Shown here: positions 1 to 8,550 of the stretch, piece by piece | Layout of the letters: each line of letters begins with the position of its first letter | How positions within the stretch are numbered: the stretch's first letter is position 1 | Origin: Bog-473 sp963755495 | Lineage (GTDB): Bacteria > Actinomycetota > Acidimicrobiia > Acidimicrobiales > RAAP-2 | DNA length: 64,000 nucleotides | Assembly: GCA_963755495.1 (NCBI GenBank) | Contig: CAVWJS010000006.1 | Span: forward strand, 310,001-374,000 | Direction of reading: 5' to 3' | Program-made: the position numbers and the translations under genes | The notes under the pieces: model-generated | Database searches by the model: none | Seen by the model: only the letters and a program-made list of their open reading frames with translations | What the model was told of the DNA's origin: nothing

Positions 1-780
1 GAGCTCGAGGTGGAGTCGCTTCATCGTCTCGGCACCGGCAGCCATGATCCGCTTGCCGGTGGCGGTCGACCCGGTCATGGTGATCATGTCGACGAGCGGG
101 CTGGTAGTTAGTTGCTCGCCGACTTCCACGTGACCCGTCACGACATTGAACACTCCGTCGGGTAGGCCCGCCTCCTCGGCCGCCTGTGCGATGAGGAAAG
201 CGTTGAGCGGCGTCCACGGGTGTGGCTTGAGCACGACGGTGCAGCCCGCGCCCAGCGCAGGAGCGCACTTCACGGCGTTGAGGAAGAAGGGCACGTTGAA
301 CGGCGTGATCGCGCCGACGACGCCGACGGGCTCGCGGACGAGCGCGTGCCCACCCATGCCCCTCGGGCCACCGGTGGGCGGGTCGACCTCCGCCCATTGA
401 TAGCCGCTCTCGGCGAGCGTTGCGTTCGTGTCGAACAGCGGAATCGAACCTGAGGCCTGTACGTAGTCGATCATGAACCCGGCGCATCCCACTTCTGCGA
501 CGATGATCTCGCGGAGTTCAGCGGAGCGCGACCGGAGGATATCCGCCATCTTCCGGAGGTAACCACCTCGCTCGGCGGGCTTCATCGAAGGCCACGGTCC
601 CTCATCGAAGGCGCGACGTGCGGCCTCGATCGCCCGGACTGCGTCCTTGGCCGACGCTTCGGGCACGATCCCGATGACCTCTTCGGTCGCAGGGTTGAGC
701 ACCTCGATCTCTTTGCCGCCTGCCTCGCCCTTTTCCCACTTGCCATCAATGTAGAGGTCGAAGTTCCACTGCTTGCTCAT
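1..780 (-). CDS. Aldehyde dehydrogenase, N-terminal part (cut by window edge)
   Basis: The first 260 residues of an NAD(P)-dependent aldehyde dehydrogenase, which oxidises an aldehyde to its acid. The reading frame starts with MSKQWNFDLYIDGKW, the usual start of the family, at an ATG at 778-780 and stays open to base 1. Seen in order: the N-terminal segment with EVLNPATEEVIG, the Rossmann region with PFNVPFFLN and VVLKPHPWTP (the Asn and Lys that contact the cofactor), and the GSTATGKRI turn. The window stops at KRLHLEL, just before the expected GGKS and the catalytic Cys, so activity cannot be judged. It is the last gene of a minus-strand run with the amidohydrolase, SDR and CoA-transferase, which suggests catabolism of an organic acid or xenobiotic. 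The substrate is unknown. Confidence 0.93.
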   Translation of the reverse strand, partial: MSKQWNFDLYIDGKWEKGEAGGKEIEVLNPATEEVIGIVPEASAKDAVRAIEAARRAFDEGPWPSMKPAERGGYLRKMADILRSRSAELREIIVAEVGCAGFMIDYVQASGSIPLFDTNATLAESGYQWAEVDPPTGGPRGMGGHALVREPVGVVGAITPFNVPFFLNAVKCAPALGAGCTVVLKPHPWTPLNAFLIAQAAEEAGLPDGVFNVVTGHVEVGEQLTTSPLVDMITMTGSTATGKRIMAAGAETMKRLHLEL

Positions 781-795
781 CGCATGAATCCTTTC

Positions 796-825
796 GTTAA
801 GGGGAAGCTCGTTAAGGGGAAGCTC
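796..825. repeat. 15-bp tandem repeat, two copies
   Basis: The unit gttaaggggaagctc occurs twice in direct succession in the short gap between the aldehyde dehydrogenase start and the amidohydrolase stop. On the minus strand it lies just upstream of the dehydrogenase start. Function is unknown; it is probably a small slippage duplication. Confidence 0.7.
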
Positions 826-829
826 AGCC

Positions 830-2104
830 TTACGCGCTCGGCACGAGCCCGATTCCCGCTGCCTCGTTTTGCTTACGCCATTCGTCCTTCGACATCCGGG
901 TGGTGTCGACGTTCGCCGCGAGCGCACGCAGGGCACCGACACTGCTCTGATCCTTGGGCATATGTGTGAACGGATCCCAGTCGAAGAACCGCAGGGCGTT
1001 CTTCCAGGTGATCTTTTCGATGTTCTCGTCGGTCGTCTCCGCTGCCTGCAGCTCGCGCCACAACAGCTCGGGCGATTCCGGCCAGGTGGTGTCGGTGTGC
1101 GGGTAGTCGCACTCCCACGCGAGGATATCGACGCCGATGCGGTGTTGCGCTTCGAGTCCGGACGGGTCGGTGATGAAGCAGGCCAAGAAATGGTCGCGGA
1201 ACACCTCGGATGGCAGCTTGCCCCCGAAGTCGTTGTGGATCCAGGTCTGGTTCTTGAAGTGACGGTCGGCCCGTTCGAGGTAGAACGGGATCCACCCGAT
1301 ACCACCCTCGGACAAGGCCACCCGAAGATTCGGGTACTTGCGCAAGGTCGGGCCGAAGAGCAGGTCTTGTGCCACGAGCATCGTGACCTGGGTCGGGATC
1401 ACGATCGTGTGATCAATAGGCGCTTCAGGCGCCAATTTGATCAGACCGGACGCGCCGCCGATGTGCAGGCAGAGGACCATGTTCTCGTCGATGATCGCCT
1501 CGAGCATCGGATCCCAGTGACCCGAGAGGAAGCTCGGGAACCCCTGGGAGTGTGGCGCCTCGAGGAAGCTGATGGCCCGGCACCCCTTTTTCGCCACGCG
1601 GTGCACTTCCTGCACGGCGAGGTCGATGTCCCACATCGGCACGATCCCAAGCGGGATGAACCGGCCCGGGTACGTGGCGCACCACTCGTCGATGTGCCAG
1701 TCGTTGTAGGCCTGGAGCATCACCAGGGAGAGGTTCTTATCGCCCCCCTCAGTGAAGGTTCGGGCGTTGAACCCCGCCATGGTCGGGAAGCACATGGAGG
1801 CCAGCACGCCGTTGACGTTCATGTCACGCACCCGCTCGTGGATGTCGAAGCATCCCGGCCGGAGCTCGGAGAAACTACCGGGGTTGAAACCCCACTCGTC
1901 GTGGGGCCATCCGACGGTGGCTGCCATGCCGAACGGCGTGGAGGTCGCCTGGCCCTGGAAAACCCACAGGTCGACCCCTTCGTCGTTTTTGACGATTTTC
2001 GGCGCCTGGTCCTTGTATTTGGCAGGCAGGTGCCGGTCGTACATGTCCGGCGGCTCGATCGAGTGGTCGTCGACACTGACAAGAATCATGTCGTCCATGT
2101 TCAT
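830..2104 (-). CDS. Amidohydrolase family protein (Amidohydro_2, PF04909 type)
   Basis: A metal-dependent hydrolase or decarboxylase of the ACMS-decarboxylase/amidohydrolase-2 group, about 424 residues. Visible signatures are the N-terminal VDDHSIEPPDMY metal site, LHIGGASG near the middle (second metal ligand), SEGGIGWIPFYLERAD, and WECDYPHTDTTWPES, which carries the conserved Asp. I chose the ATG at 2102-2104 because GGAG lies about 8 bases upstream of it; an ATG four codons earlier (2116) has no good ribosome site. The gene sits between an SDR and an aldehyde dehydrogenase, all on the minus strand. Actinobacterial relatives of this type commonly occur in aromatic or steroid-like catabolic clusters. 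The substrate is not deducible. A second member of the family lies at 46297-47454. Confidence 0.9.
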   Translation of the reverse strand: MNMDDMILVSVDDHSIEPPDMYDRHLPAKYKDQAPKIVKNDEGVDLWVFQGQATSTPFGMAATVGWPHDEWGFNPGSFSELRPGCFDIHERVRDMNVNGVLASMCFPTMAGFNARTFTEGGDKNLSLVMLQAYNDWHIDEWCATYPGRFIPLGIVPMWDIDLAVQEVHRVAKKGCRAISFLEAPHSQGFPSFLSGHWDPMLEAIIDENMVLCLHIGGASGLIKLAPEAPIDHTIVIPTQVTMLVAQDLLFGPTLRKYPNLRVALSEGGIGWIPFYLERADRHFKNQTWIHNDFGGKLPSEVFRDHFLACFITDPSGLEAQHRIGVDILAWECDYPHTDTTWPESPELLWRELQAAETTDENIEKITWKNALRFFDWDPFTHMPKDQSSVGALRALAANVDTTRMSKDEWRKQNEAAGIGLVPSA

Positions 2105-2290
2105 GGCGTTCTCCATTCGTACGGCGCAGGCCGGTGCCTCTTGTGGAATCTACAGCGGTTCCGGAAGGCGGGCCAGCGAACTTAACGCGTTCCCCCCCGG
2201 GGAACGCGACCATTATCTCACCAGACTATGTCACCGTTCCGGTCGGCAACGTGTGGTCCTGAGGAAGGAGCATTGGCCGGGTGCGATTTG

Positions 2291-3067
2291 TTATTGGTTG
2301 ACCGTGTAGCCGCCGTTCACTGGATATGTCTGGCCGGTGATCCACTCGGATCGGGGGCTGGCGAGGAATGTCGCCATGGCCGCGATGTCATCGGGTCGTC
2401 CGAAGCGGCGGATGATGTAGCTGCTCATCTGCTTCTTGAACCGCTCCGCTGCCTCGGGCGTTCTCTCCGCTGCCGCAATTTGACCGGACGAGTCGATGCT
2501 GGCGAGTGCGATGTTGTTGACGGTCACCCCGTAGCGTCCGACGTCGCGGGCAAGCGAGCGGGAGAACCCGGCGGCACCGGCCTTGGCGGCCGAATAAGCA
2601 GCCATGCGCGGCTCACCCCAGCGGCCAGCGTCGGACACGATCGTGATGACACGACCCCAGCCCTGGTCGATCATCCCCGGCAGCACGGCGCGGGTGCAGT
2701 TCATGACGCCGAACAGGTTGACCGAGAAGTAGCGGTTCCAGTCGGCGGGCTCCGACTCGGCGAACGGGTTGAAGTTGAAGCCTTCGGGGCCCGCGTTGCC
2801 GGCGTTGTTGACGACGATGTCGATGCCAGAATCGCCCACGGCGTTCACCACCGCGTCGTAATTGCTCACGTCGTAGGGCGCGGCCGTGGCGGTGGCACCG
2901 AGGGCCGTGAGCTCGTCGACGACAGCGTTGGCCCTTTCCGCCACGAAGTCGTTGACGACCACAGCGGCGCCGGCTTCGGCAAAGGCGTGAGCGATCCCGC
3001 GTCCGACGCCCTGGCCACCCCCGGTGACCAGGGCTTTGTGACCCGACAGGTCGAGCTCGTACGTCAT
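2291..3067 (-). CDS. SDR family NAD(P)-dependent oxidoreductase
   Basis: A classical short-chain dehydrogenase of 258 residues. It shows the cofactor motif TGGGQGVGRG near residue 16, NNAG near residue 87, a catalytic Ser region (IVSDAGRWG) and YSAAKAG, which supplies the catalytic Tyr and Lys. The C-terminus ends in the typical GGYTVNQ. Its ATG at 3065-3067 directly follows the TAA of the upstream CoA-transferase (TAAATG), so the two are almost certainly co-transcribed and translationally coupled. It probably oxidises a hydroxyl or hydroxyacyl intermediate of the pathway encoded by this minus-strand run; the substrate is unknown. Confidence 0.93.
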   Translation of the reverse strand: MTYELDLSGHKALVTGGGQGVGRGIAHAFAEAGAAVVVNDFVAERANAVVDELTALGATATAAPYDVSNYDAVVNAVGDSGIDIVVNNAGNAGPEGFNFNPFAESEPADWNRYFSVNLFGVMNCTRAVLPGMIDQGWGRVITIVSDAGRWGEPRMAAYSAAKAGAAGFSRSLARDVGRYGVTVNNIALASIDSSGQIAAAERTPEAAERFKKQMSSYIIRRFGRPDDIAAMATFLASPRSEWITGQTYPVNGGYTVNQ

Positions 3068-4183
3068 TTATGCCTCCCCAAGTAGTCCTGATGCATGCAT
3101 GGCTTCTATCTCTTGTGCTGTATAGCCCGCGTCGGCGAGTACCGCGTCGGTGTCGGCGCCGGCGTCGGGTGGCGGGGTGGTGACGGTCGTGGCCCGCGGG
3201 CCTTCGGCCCCGTTGATGCGGATCGGATTGGCCGGCACGGGACGCCCGCCCACTTCGACCACAGAGCCCCGGGCACGGACCTGCGGGTCGTCGACGAAGG
3301 TCGATCCCTCGTGTACGAAGCTGATCGTCACACCGGCCGGCCCGAGTTCCGCCACCCACTCGCTTGCCGGTCGAGTGGCAAACGCCTCGGCGAAGCGGAG
3401 CCGCACCGCCTCGTAGTCCTCGCTCGCTGGACGACCTGATTCTGCGAGGTCGTCGAGGCCGAGCCCCCGGCACAGCGCTGTCCACGTCCGCGGCTCGTCG
3501 GCCGCGGTCGTGACCCACCGCCCGTCGGCACACTGGTAGAGGTGGCGTGCCGGTGAGAGCGGGATGGTCCAACCCGAGTCCGAGAGATGGCCCTCCACCC
3601 CGCTGAGCAACCAGGTCGCCGATTCCGAGAGGCTCACGTCGATATGCGCGCCGCGCCCAGTGCGTTCGCGGTCGAACAGCGCGGTGGTGATGGCGGCCAC
3701 CGCCATCAGCCCGCCGGTCGGCACCGCAACCACGGTCTGCGGGTGCCACGGCAGGTGGTTAAGCGCCGAGAGGAGTCCCGAGTGCGCCAGGTACGTGAGG
3801 TCGTGGCCGGGCCAGGTCGCGTACGGGCCGTCCTGGCCGAAGCCAGTGATCGAGGCCCAGATCAGCGTTGGGTGCTCCTCTGTGGCCTTCTTCGGGCCGT
3901 ACCCGCGCTCATCGAGCGAGCCCGGGCGGGCATTGTCGACCACGACGTCAGCCTGCGCGACGAGCCGTCGCAGGACCGCCTCGTAGTCGTTGTGGCGAAA
4001 ATCGAGTGCGACCGACCGCTTCCCGCGGCCGATGCCCGCACTTCCTCCGAACATGTTCGGATTCGACCCCGGCGCGTCGATACGCACGACCTCGGCACCG
4101 AGGTCAGCGAGCAACACGGTGCAATAAGCACCAGGGGGGAACCGCGTCAGGTCGAGGACCCTTATTCCGGTCAGCGCACTCAC
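3068..4183 (-). CDS. CaiB/BaiF CoA-transferase family protein
   Basis: A family III CoA-transferase of about 371 residues that moves CoA between organic acids, or a racemase of the same fold. It starts with SALTGIRVLDLTRFPPGAY, the usual N-terminus, followed by LADLGAEVVRID, FRHNDYEAVLRRL and GPYATWPGHDLTY, whose Asp is in the position of the catalytic residue. I start it at GTG 4181-4183, which follows GGAGGTGGGGGC; a longer frame to 4306 would add a low-complexity Gly-rich leader not typical of the family. It is first in the tight SDR pair. Together with the SDR, amidohydrolase and aldehyde dehydrogenase it points to CoA-ester catabolism. Confidence 0.9.
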   Translation of the reverse strand: MSALTGIRVLDLTRFPPGAYCTVLLADLGAEVVRIDAPGSNPNMFGGSAGIGRGKRSVALDFRHNDYEAVLRRLVAQADVVVDNARPGSLDERGYGPKKATEEHPTLIWASITGFGQDGPYATWPGHDLTYLAHSGLLSALNHLPWHPQTVVAVPTGGLMAVAAITTALFDRERTGRGAHIDVSLSESATWLLSGVEGHLSDSGWTIPLSPARHLYQCADGRWVTTAADEPRTWTALCRGLGLDDLAESGRPASEDYEAVRLRFAEAFATRPASEWVAELGPAGVTISFVHEGSTFVDDPQVRARGSVVEVGGRPVPANPIRINGAEGPRATTVTTPPPDAGADTDAVLADAGYTAQEIEAMHASGLLGEA

Positions 4184-4378
4184 TCCGCCCCCACCTCCAC
4201 TCTTAGAACCAACGCTCGGGCTCCACCAGCTACCGCAGACCTCGGGCGCTCCGCCCGGAGCGGCTGCAACCGCGTGGAACGGGGATGACATTTGCACGTC
4301 TCCCAACGGTCTGCAATTCGGGCACGATTTTCGAAGCGGAGCGGGCCGCGGGACACGCGATACCGACTTTCGCGGGTC

Positions 4379-5518
4379 TCAGGAGGTACCGAGTGCAGTA
4401 GTCGCCTTGGTGCGGGCGGCCGCCAGGATCTCCGCGCGGTCCGACTTCAGGAGGAAACGGTTGCTGATCGTCCGGTCTAGGTCGGCGGTGAACTTCTTCA
4501 TGTAATCGCTGACGCTGTGATAGCGCGCCTGAAGCGTGGCGGAAGGGAGCGGGGTCTCTACGCCTTCGAGCGTGCATAGCCCGGCCGGCGTATCGCTCGA
4601 CTCGTAGCGTGCAAGAGCGTCGTCGAGGAACGGTGAGCGGACACCACCGGTTGCATTGCCGTTTTCGTCGAGGGCGGGTGTTGACACCACGCCGCCGGAG
4701 GCCAGGTTCATCAAAGGGCCGTGGGGAGGCTTCGTACCGTGCTCCACCTCGGCGTAAAGATTCATGAGAGCGGCCTGCTCGAAGTACTGTAGCGGGAAGG
4801 TTGTCGACGTCCCATCGCAGCCGGGCTCACCTGAAGCGTGCGACACGCCCGGGACCTCGTAAAGCTGGTACTGGTCGGTCGAAGTATCGCTATCGGGGCG
4901 GCGCACCGAGGCTCCCCCGGGGTTGACGTAGGTTGCGATCTGGAAACCCAGCACGTCGGTCTGGGTTTCGACGTCAAAAATCGGCGAGGTGGTTTTCTTC
5001 GCGAAGGCATGGAACTCGAATTTGGGCAGTGCAAGAACACCCGAGTTGAGTGGGGTGAAGCTCGCGTCGTGACCCATGATCAAGAAGCCGTTGTAGAGGT
5101 AGCCGCCCCCCGTTCGTTTGGCTATCGGGTTGATCACTTCGGCGTAGGTCGCCGAGTCAACCGCGCTCTGGGAGTACCCGGCCTGGTACACGTATTTCAC
5201 CGATAGCGGGTGTAGCGGGTTCCGCGGCGAGCTTGAGCGGACCAGCTGGGCGATCTGGGTGAGGATGTCCCACTCCAGTCCATTGGAGGCAATGCTTATT
5301 TTGGCGTAGCGCACAGGATCGAAGGACTGGAGCGCAGCAACCGACGAGTTACGCACGGTCACCCCGATCCATGCGTCACCATTGTTGATGAGCTGGGGTC
5401 CGATCATGTCCCATGCCGCATCGAGATCGGTCTTCCCACTTGTGTTGAACGGCTCGACCACCACCCGGCCGCTGAACTGGGACGCCTTCTTCGGCGCGCG
5501 CACAAGGCCCCCCTTCAA
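4379..5518 (-). pseudogene. Alpha/beta hydrolase domain protein (Abhydrolase_10 type), N-terminus apparently missing
   Basis: The frame begins with a TTG at 5518 and encodes 379 residues. FSGRVVVEPFNTSG and AWIGVTVRNSS match the early core of the family, GYSQS carries the nucleophilic Ser, and PGVSHASG is a likely His region. Relatives normally have roughly 80-120 residues before the VVVEWLN-like strand; here only about 17 precede it, the frame closes upstream at 5570-5572, and no other upstream frame resembles the missing part. I therefore read it as truncated or as using a weak start. The break lies about 260 bases from the ssrA 3' end, a common integration site. It could still be expressed as a short enzyme. 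Confidence 0.6.
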
Positions 5519-5775
5519 CTGCCATCTGCAGTTCCCCAGAGACAGTTGTTGATTGCCTGACGGCCGAGACTAAACCGAGGGGCAGCGTACTCCACGCGCT
5601 GCCGATGCGCTTTTGGGCTCCTGGACCAAAAGCCCCTTGTGGGTCGCGGCCGAGCAGTGCACTCATGCCACTACCAACGAGGCCCTTCATGGACACTCGG
5701 ACACGCTCTTCACGAGCATGCCTTTGTGGTTGATCCGTTCATCGGGTTGGTTGCGTGGCTTTATTTGCGTGGCTT

Positions 5776-6125
5776 TAGTGGAGGTGGCGGGAATCGAACC
5801 CGCGTCCTCCGGAGTTTCAATAGGCCTTCTCCGAGCGCAGCCGGCATTGGATTGTCGGGGGCGGCATCACTGCCGGCGGTTGTGCCGCCCCGTAGCCAAC
5901 AAAGATGTCCTCAGCGTTCAGTTGGTGTGAGGCGCTGAGTAAGCCCTACTTGATGGCGTCCACATTCCGATCCATAGGGCTGAGACCGGGTGAACGTCGC
6001 TACCTAGGCAGCGAGCGCGAGCTGAGGCTCGGCGTTTGTTTTTGGTTCCGGCTCTTTAACGTGGTTCCGGAGACCACGGCTCGCTTCTCCTATTTCGACG
6101 ACCGGAGTCGAAGCCAATCACCCCC
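5776..6125 (-). ncRNA. ssrA: Transfer-messenger RNA (tmRNA)
   Basis: On the minus strand the RNA begins GGGGGTGATTGGCTTCGACT at 6125, the standard tmRNA 5' end, and finishes with the tRNA-like GGTTCGATTCCCGCCACCTCC near 5780. The 5' GGGGGTG pairs with the 3' CACCTCC as the acceptor stem. The tag reading frame ends ...NAEPQLALAA with a TAG at 6004-6006; the ALAA ending is the degradation signal recognised by ClpXP. The exact resume codon is not certain. After the discriminator base the DNA reads CTA, so CCA is probably added after transcription. With SmpB, encoded just upstream in the same direction, it rescues stalled ribosomes. Confidence 0.95.
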
Positions 6126-6193
6126 ATGTGGGATTCTCCAGCTGACCCGGGTGGTCAGCCCATCCAGTCTACGGCGCTTCCGCGAGTTCGGTT

Positions 6194-6718
6194 TCAGGCC
6201 CCGCCCCACTGGTTGATCTCCTTGGTGGCGCGGGCTGCCTCTCGCTCGGCGTCGCGGGACATGATCAGGTTGCGCTTGTCGTAGAGGCGGCGCCCCTTGG
6301 CCAGGGCGATCTGCACCTTGGCCCGACCGTCCTTGAAATAAAGGGAGACCGGGATCAGTGTCAGGGACTGTTGCTGGGTCTTGCCCAGGAGCTCGTCGAT
6401 CTGGTCCCGGTGCAGCAGCAACTTGCGCTTGCGATCGGGGTCGTGGGCCCCGAAACCGGTGGCGAACTGCCACGGCGGGATGTGCATCTGGAAGAGCCAC
6501 ATCTCGCCGTCGTCCACGCGGGCGTAAGCCTCGCTGAGCTGCGCCTTGCCCTCGCGCAGTGACTTCACCTCGGAGCCCTGCAGCACGATGCCCGCCTCGA
6601 GCGTCTCGATGAACTCGTACTCGCGCCGGGCGCGGCGATTGGTGGCGACCGTGCGGTCGGTCCCTCGCTCATCGCGGGCGGCTGCCCGCTTGGCGATCTG
6701 CTTCTTCGCCCTGGCCAT
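6194..6718 (-). CDS. smpB: SsrA-binding protein SmpB
   Basis: SmpB binds tmRNA and delivers it to stalled ribosomes. The 174-residue product shows the family core: TNRRARREYEFIETLEAGIVLQG, SEVKSLREGKAQLSEAYA, a central LLLHRDQIDELLG and the basic tail segment LAKGRRLYDKR. The C-terminus NQWGGA is close to the family end. I start at ATG 6716-6718 (MARAKKQIAK), which fits the usual length; an in-frame ATG at 6742 would add eight residues and abut the divergent gene at 6744. The gene lies upstream of ssrA in the same orientation with a 68-base gap, a common pairing. No strong ribosome site is visible, so leaderless translation is possible. Confidence 0.96.
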   Translation of the reverse strand: MARAKKQIAKRAAARDERGTDRTVATNRRARREYEFIETLEAGIVLQGSEVKSLREGKAQLSEAYARVDDGEMWLFQMHIPPWQFATGFGAHDPDRKRKLLLHRDQIDELLGKTQQQSLTLIPVSLYFKDGRAKVQIALAKGRRLYDKRNLIMSRDAEREAARATKEINQWGGA

Positions 6719-6743
6719 AGGAGGTCGAGGGTACCCTGACATC

Positions 6744-7182
6744 GTGTTGCGACTGTCCAGGGAGATCTACATGGAGATGGTCGGGCATTGCCTGAGCGGT
6801 CTGCCCGACGAGGCATGCGGCCTCTTGGTGGGGTCCTATGGAGGGGAGGAGGCCGCCCATATCTTCCCGACGCAGAACGCGGCGGCGTCGGCGCTCATCT
6901 ACGAGATCGACCCCAAAGAGATGCTTCGGGTGGACCGGGCCGCCCAGACCCTGGGCGCCGACATCATGGGGGTGTTCCACTCGCATACCCACACCGACGC
7001 CTACCCGTCGCCGACCGACGTGGCCCAGGCGCTCGATCCCGGGCTGGCATTACGTGCTGGTCTCGCTGCGTGACACCCATCCCGTTGTCCGCAGCTACTT
7101 CATCGTGGACGGGGTCATCACCGAAGAGCCGGTGGAGGTGCCCGGTCTCGACGCTGATCTCGAGGACGCGCCCGCAACGTGA
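6744..7182 (+). pseudogene. mec: Mov34/MPN/PAD-1 (JAMM, M67) metallopeptidase, frameshifted mec
   Basis: In Mycobacterium, Mec hydrolyses the CysO-cysteine adduct to release cysteine. The N-terminal part (VLRLSREIYMEMVGH, PDEACGLLVG with the catalytic Glu) runs into GVFHSHTHTDAYPSPTD, a complete JAMM zinc motif (His-Ser-His, seven residues, Ser, two residues, Asp). After LDPG the frame breaks. The natural continuation WHYVLVSLRDTHPVVRSYF lies one base later and runs to a TGA at 7180-7182. One extra G in the GGG near 7041-7043 explains this exactly, so a sequencing indel is likely. It is followed by cysO and cysM, the classical module. Start taken as GTG 6744; smpB diverges just upstream. Confidence 0.88.
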
Positions 7183-7297
7183 GTGCAGAGGCCGGGGTGG
7201 GATCTCTCCTGTGCTCCAGCTAGAATCCCAACTAGATCAGTCAACAATCACCTGACCTGCATCTTTCAGATCGTGATGACCTAAACGAGGAGGCCCG

Positions 7298-7573
7298 ATG
7301 GCCGTCGAAGTTCGCCTACCCACCGTCCTGCGCAATGCCGCGGGCGGGGCATCGGTCGTGAGCCTTGACGGCGCCACCATCGGAGAGGTCCTGGCCAAGT
7401 TGGTGGCCGAGTACCCCGGCATATCGGGCCAAGTGGTGCAGGAAGACGGATCGCTGCACAAGTTCGTCAACATTTACCTGAACGATGATGACGTCCGCTA
7501 TCTGGACGGTGTGAACACACCCGTCCCCGAGGGAGCTGAGATCTCGATCCTCCCGGCCGTGGCCGGAGGCTGA
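7298..7573 (+). CDS. cysO: Sulfur carrier protein CysO (ThiS/MoaD-like)
   Basis: A 91-residue ubiquitin-fold sulfur carrier. In M. tuberculosis, thiocarboxylated CysO donates sulfur to O-phosphoserine on CysM. The sequence has the family pattern VEVRLPTVLRNAAGG, a central VNIYLNDDDVRYLDG and the C-terminal EISILPAVAGG, whose terminal Gly-Gly is the site of thiocarboxylation. It has a good ribosome site (GAGGAGG) before ATG 7298. cysM begins 9 bases after its stop and the JAMM protease precedes it, which makes the assignment firm. No MoeZ-type activating enzyme is encoded in this window. Confidence 0.95.
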   Translation: MAVEVRLPTVLRNAAGGASVVSLDGATIGEVLAKLVAEYPGISGQVVQEDGSLHKFVNIYLNDDDVRYLDGVNTPVPEGAEISILPAVAGG

Positions 7574-7581
7574 CTGCCGTC

Positions 7582-8550
7582 ATGACGTTGTACACCTCCG
7601 TGCTTGGGCTCATCGGGAACACGCCCCTGGTGGACATCAGTTCCCTTAGCCCGAATCCCTCGGCGCGCCTGTTCATCAAACTGGAAGGCCAGAATCCCGG
7701 GGGCTCGGTCAAGGACAGGGTGGCACTGTCGCTAGTCGAGCAGGCCGAGCGCGACGGCCTCCTCGTGCCGGGCAAACCGGACCAGATCTTGATGGAGCCG
7801 TCCTCGGGCAACACCGGCATCGGGCTGGCGCTGGTATGCCGGGTCAAGGGTTACCACCTCAAAGTGGTGATGCCCACCAACGTCTCCATCGAGCGCCGCC
7901 AGCTGCTGGAGCTCTGGGGGGCCGAGATCATTGAATCACCTGGTTCCGAGGGATCCAACGGTGCGGTGCGCATGGCACAACGCCTGGCGGGAGAGCATCC
8001 GGAGTGGGTCTTCCTCTACCAGTACGGCAACCCGGCCAACCCAAGAGCCCACTACGTGGGTACCGGGCCTGAGATTTTCCGGGACTGCCCGGGCATCACC
8101 CATTTCGTGGCCGGCCTCGGCACCTCAGGGACGCTGTTGGGCGTGGGCCGCTTCCTACGCGAGAAGCTGGGCGACGCCGTGCAGGTCTGGGCGGTCGAGC
8201 CTCCTTCGGGCGAAGTGGTCGACGGCTTGCGCAACCTCGATGACGGCTACATCCCGCCGATCTTCGAAGAGCTGGGCGGCGCTGCGCTCTTGGACCGTAA
8301 GACCGTGGTCCGCCCACGGGAGTCGATCGAGTGGACGCGGCGACTGACGGATGTGGGGATATTCGCTGGCATATCTACGGGGGCCGCCGTGGCAGGGGCG
8401 ATCAAGTGCGCCGCCTCCCTCGCTCCGGGTGTCGAGGCATCGATCGTGGTCGTCTCGGCCGACGGCGGGTGGAAGTACCTCTCGACGGGGGCCTGGACCG
8501 ACGATCTCGACGAGGTCGCTGAGCGGGCGAAGTCGATCATTTACTTCTAA
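7582..8550 (+). CDS. cysM: Cysteine synthase B (O-phosphoserine sulfhydrylase, CysO-dependent)
   Basis: A PLP-dependent synthase of 322 residues that makes cysteine from an activated serine and sulfide or CysO thiocarboxylate. Visible features: LGLIGNTPLVDI at the start, GSVKDRVA with the Schiff-base Lys (about residue 45), SSGNTGIGLA for substrate binding, GLGTSGTLLGVG for PLP phosphate, and GISTGAAVAGA near the end. Relatives of the CysO-linked group end in a similar short tail (here SIIYF), which supports the O-phosphoserine assignment over CysK. It follows cysO by 9 bases. Its 3' end overlaps the convergent Doc-like gene by 14 bases. Confidence 0.95.
   Translation: MTLYTSVLGLIGNTPLVDISSLSPNPSARLFIKLEGQNPGGSVKDRVALSLVEQAERDGLLVPGKPDQILMEPSSGNTGIGLALVCRVKGYHLKVVMPTNVSIERRQLLELWGAEIIESPGSEGSNGAVRMAQRLAGEHPEWVFLYQYGNPANPRAHYVGTGPEIFRDCPGITHFVAGLGTSGTLLGVGRFLREKLGDAVQVWAVEPPSGEVVDGLRNLDDGYIPPIFEELGGAALLDRKTVVRPRESIEWTRRLTDVGIFAGISTGAAVAGAIKCAASLAPGVEASIVVVSADGGWKYLSTGAWTDDLDEVAERAKSIIYF

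Noticed and set aside
869..2185. Long plus-strand open frame opposite the amidohydrolase
   Set aside because: It is the antisense shadow of a clear amidohydrolase gene; its translation is rich in Arg/Gly/Val with no family motif.
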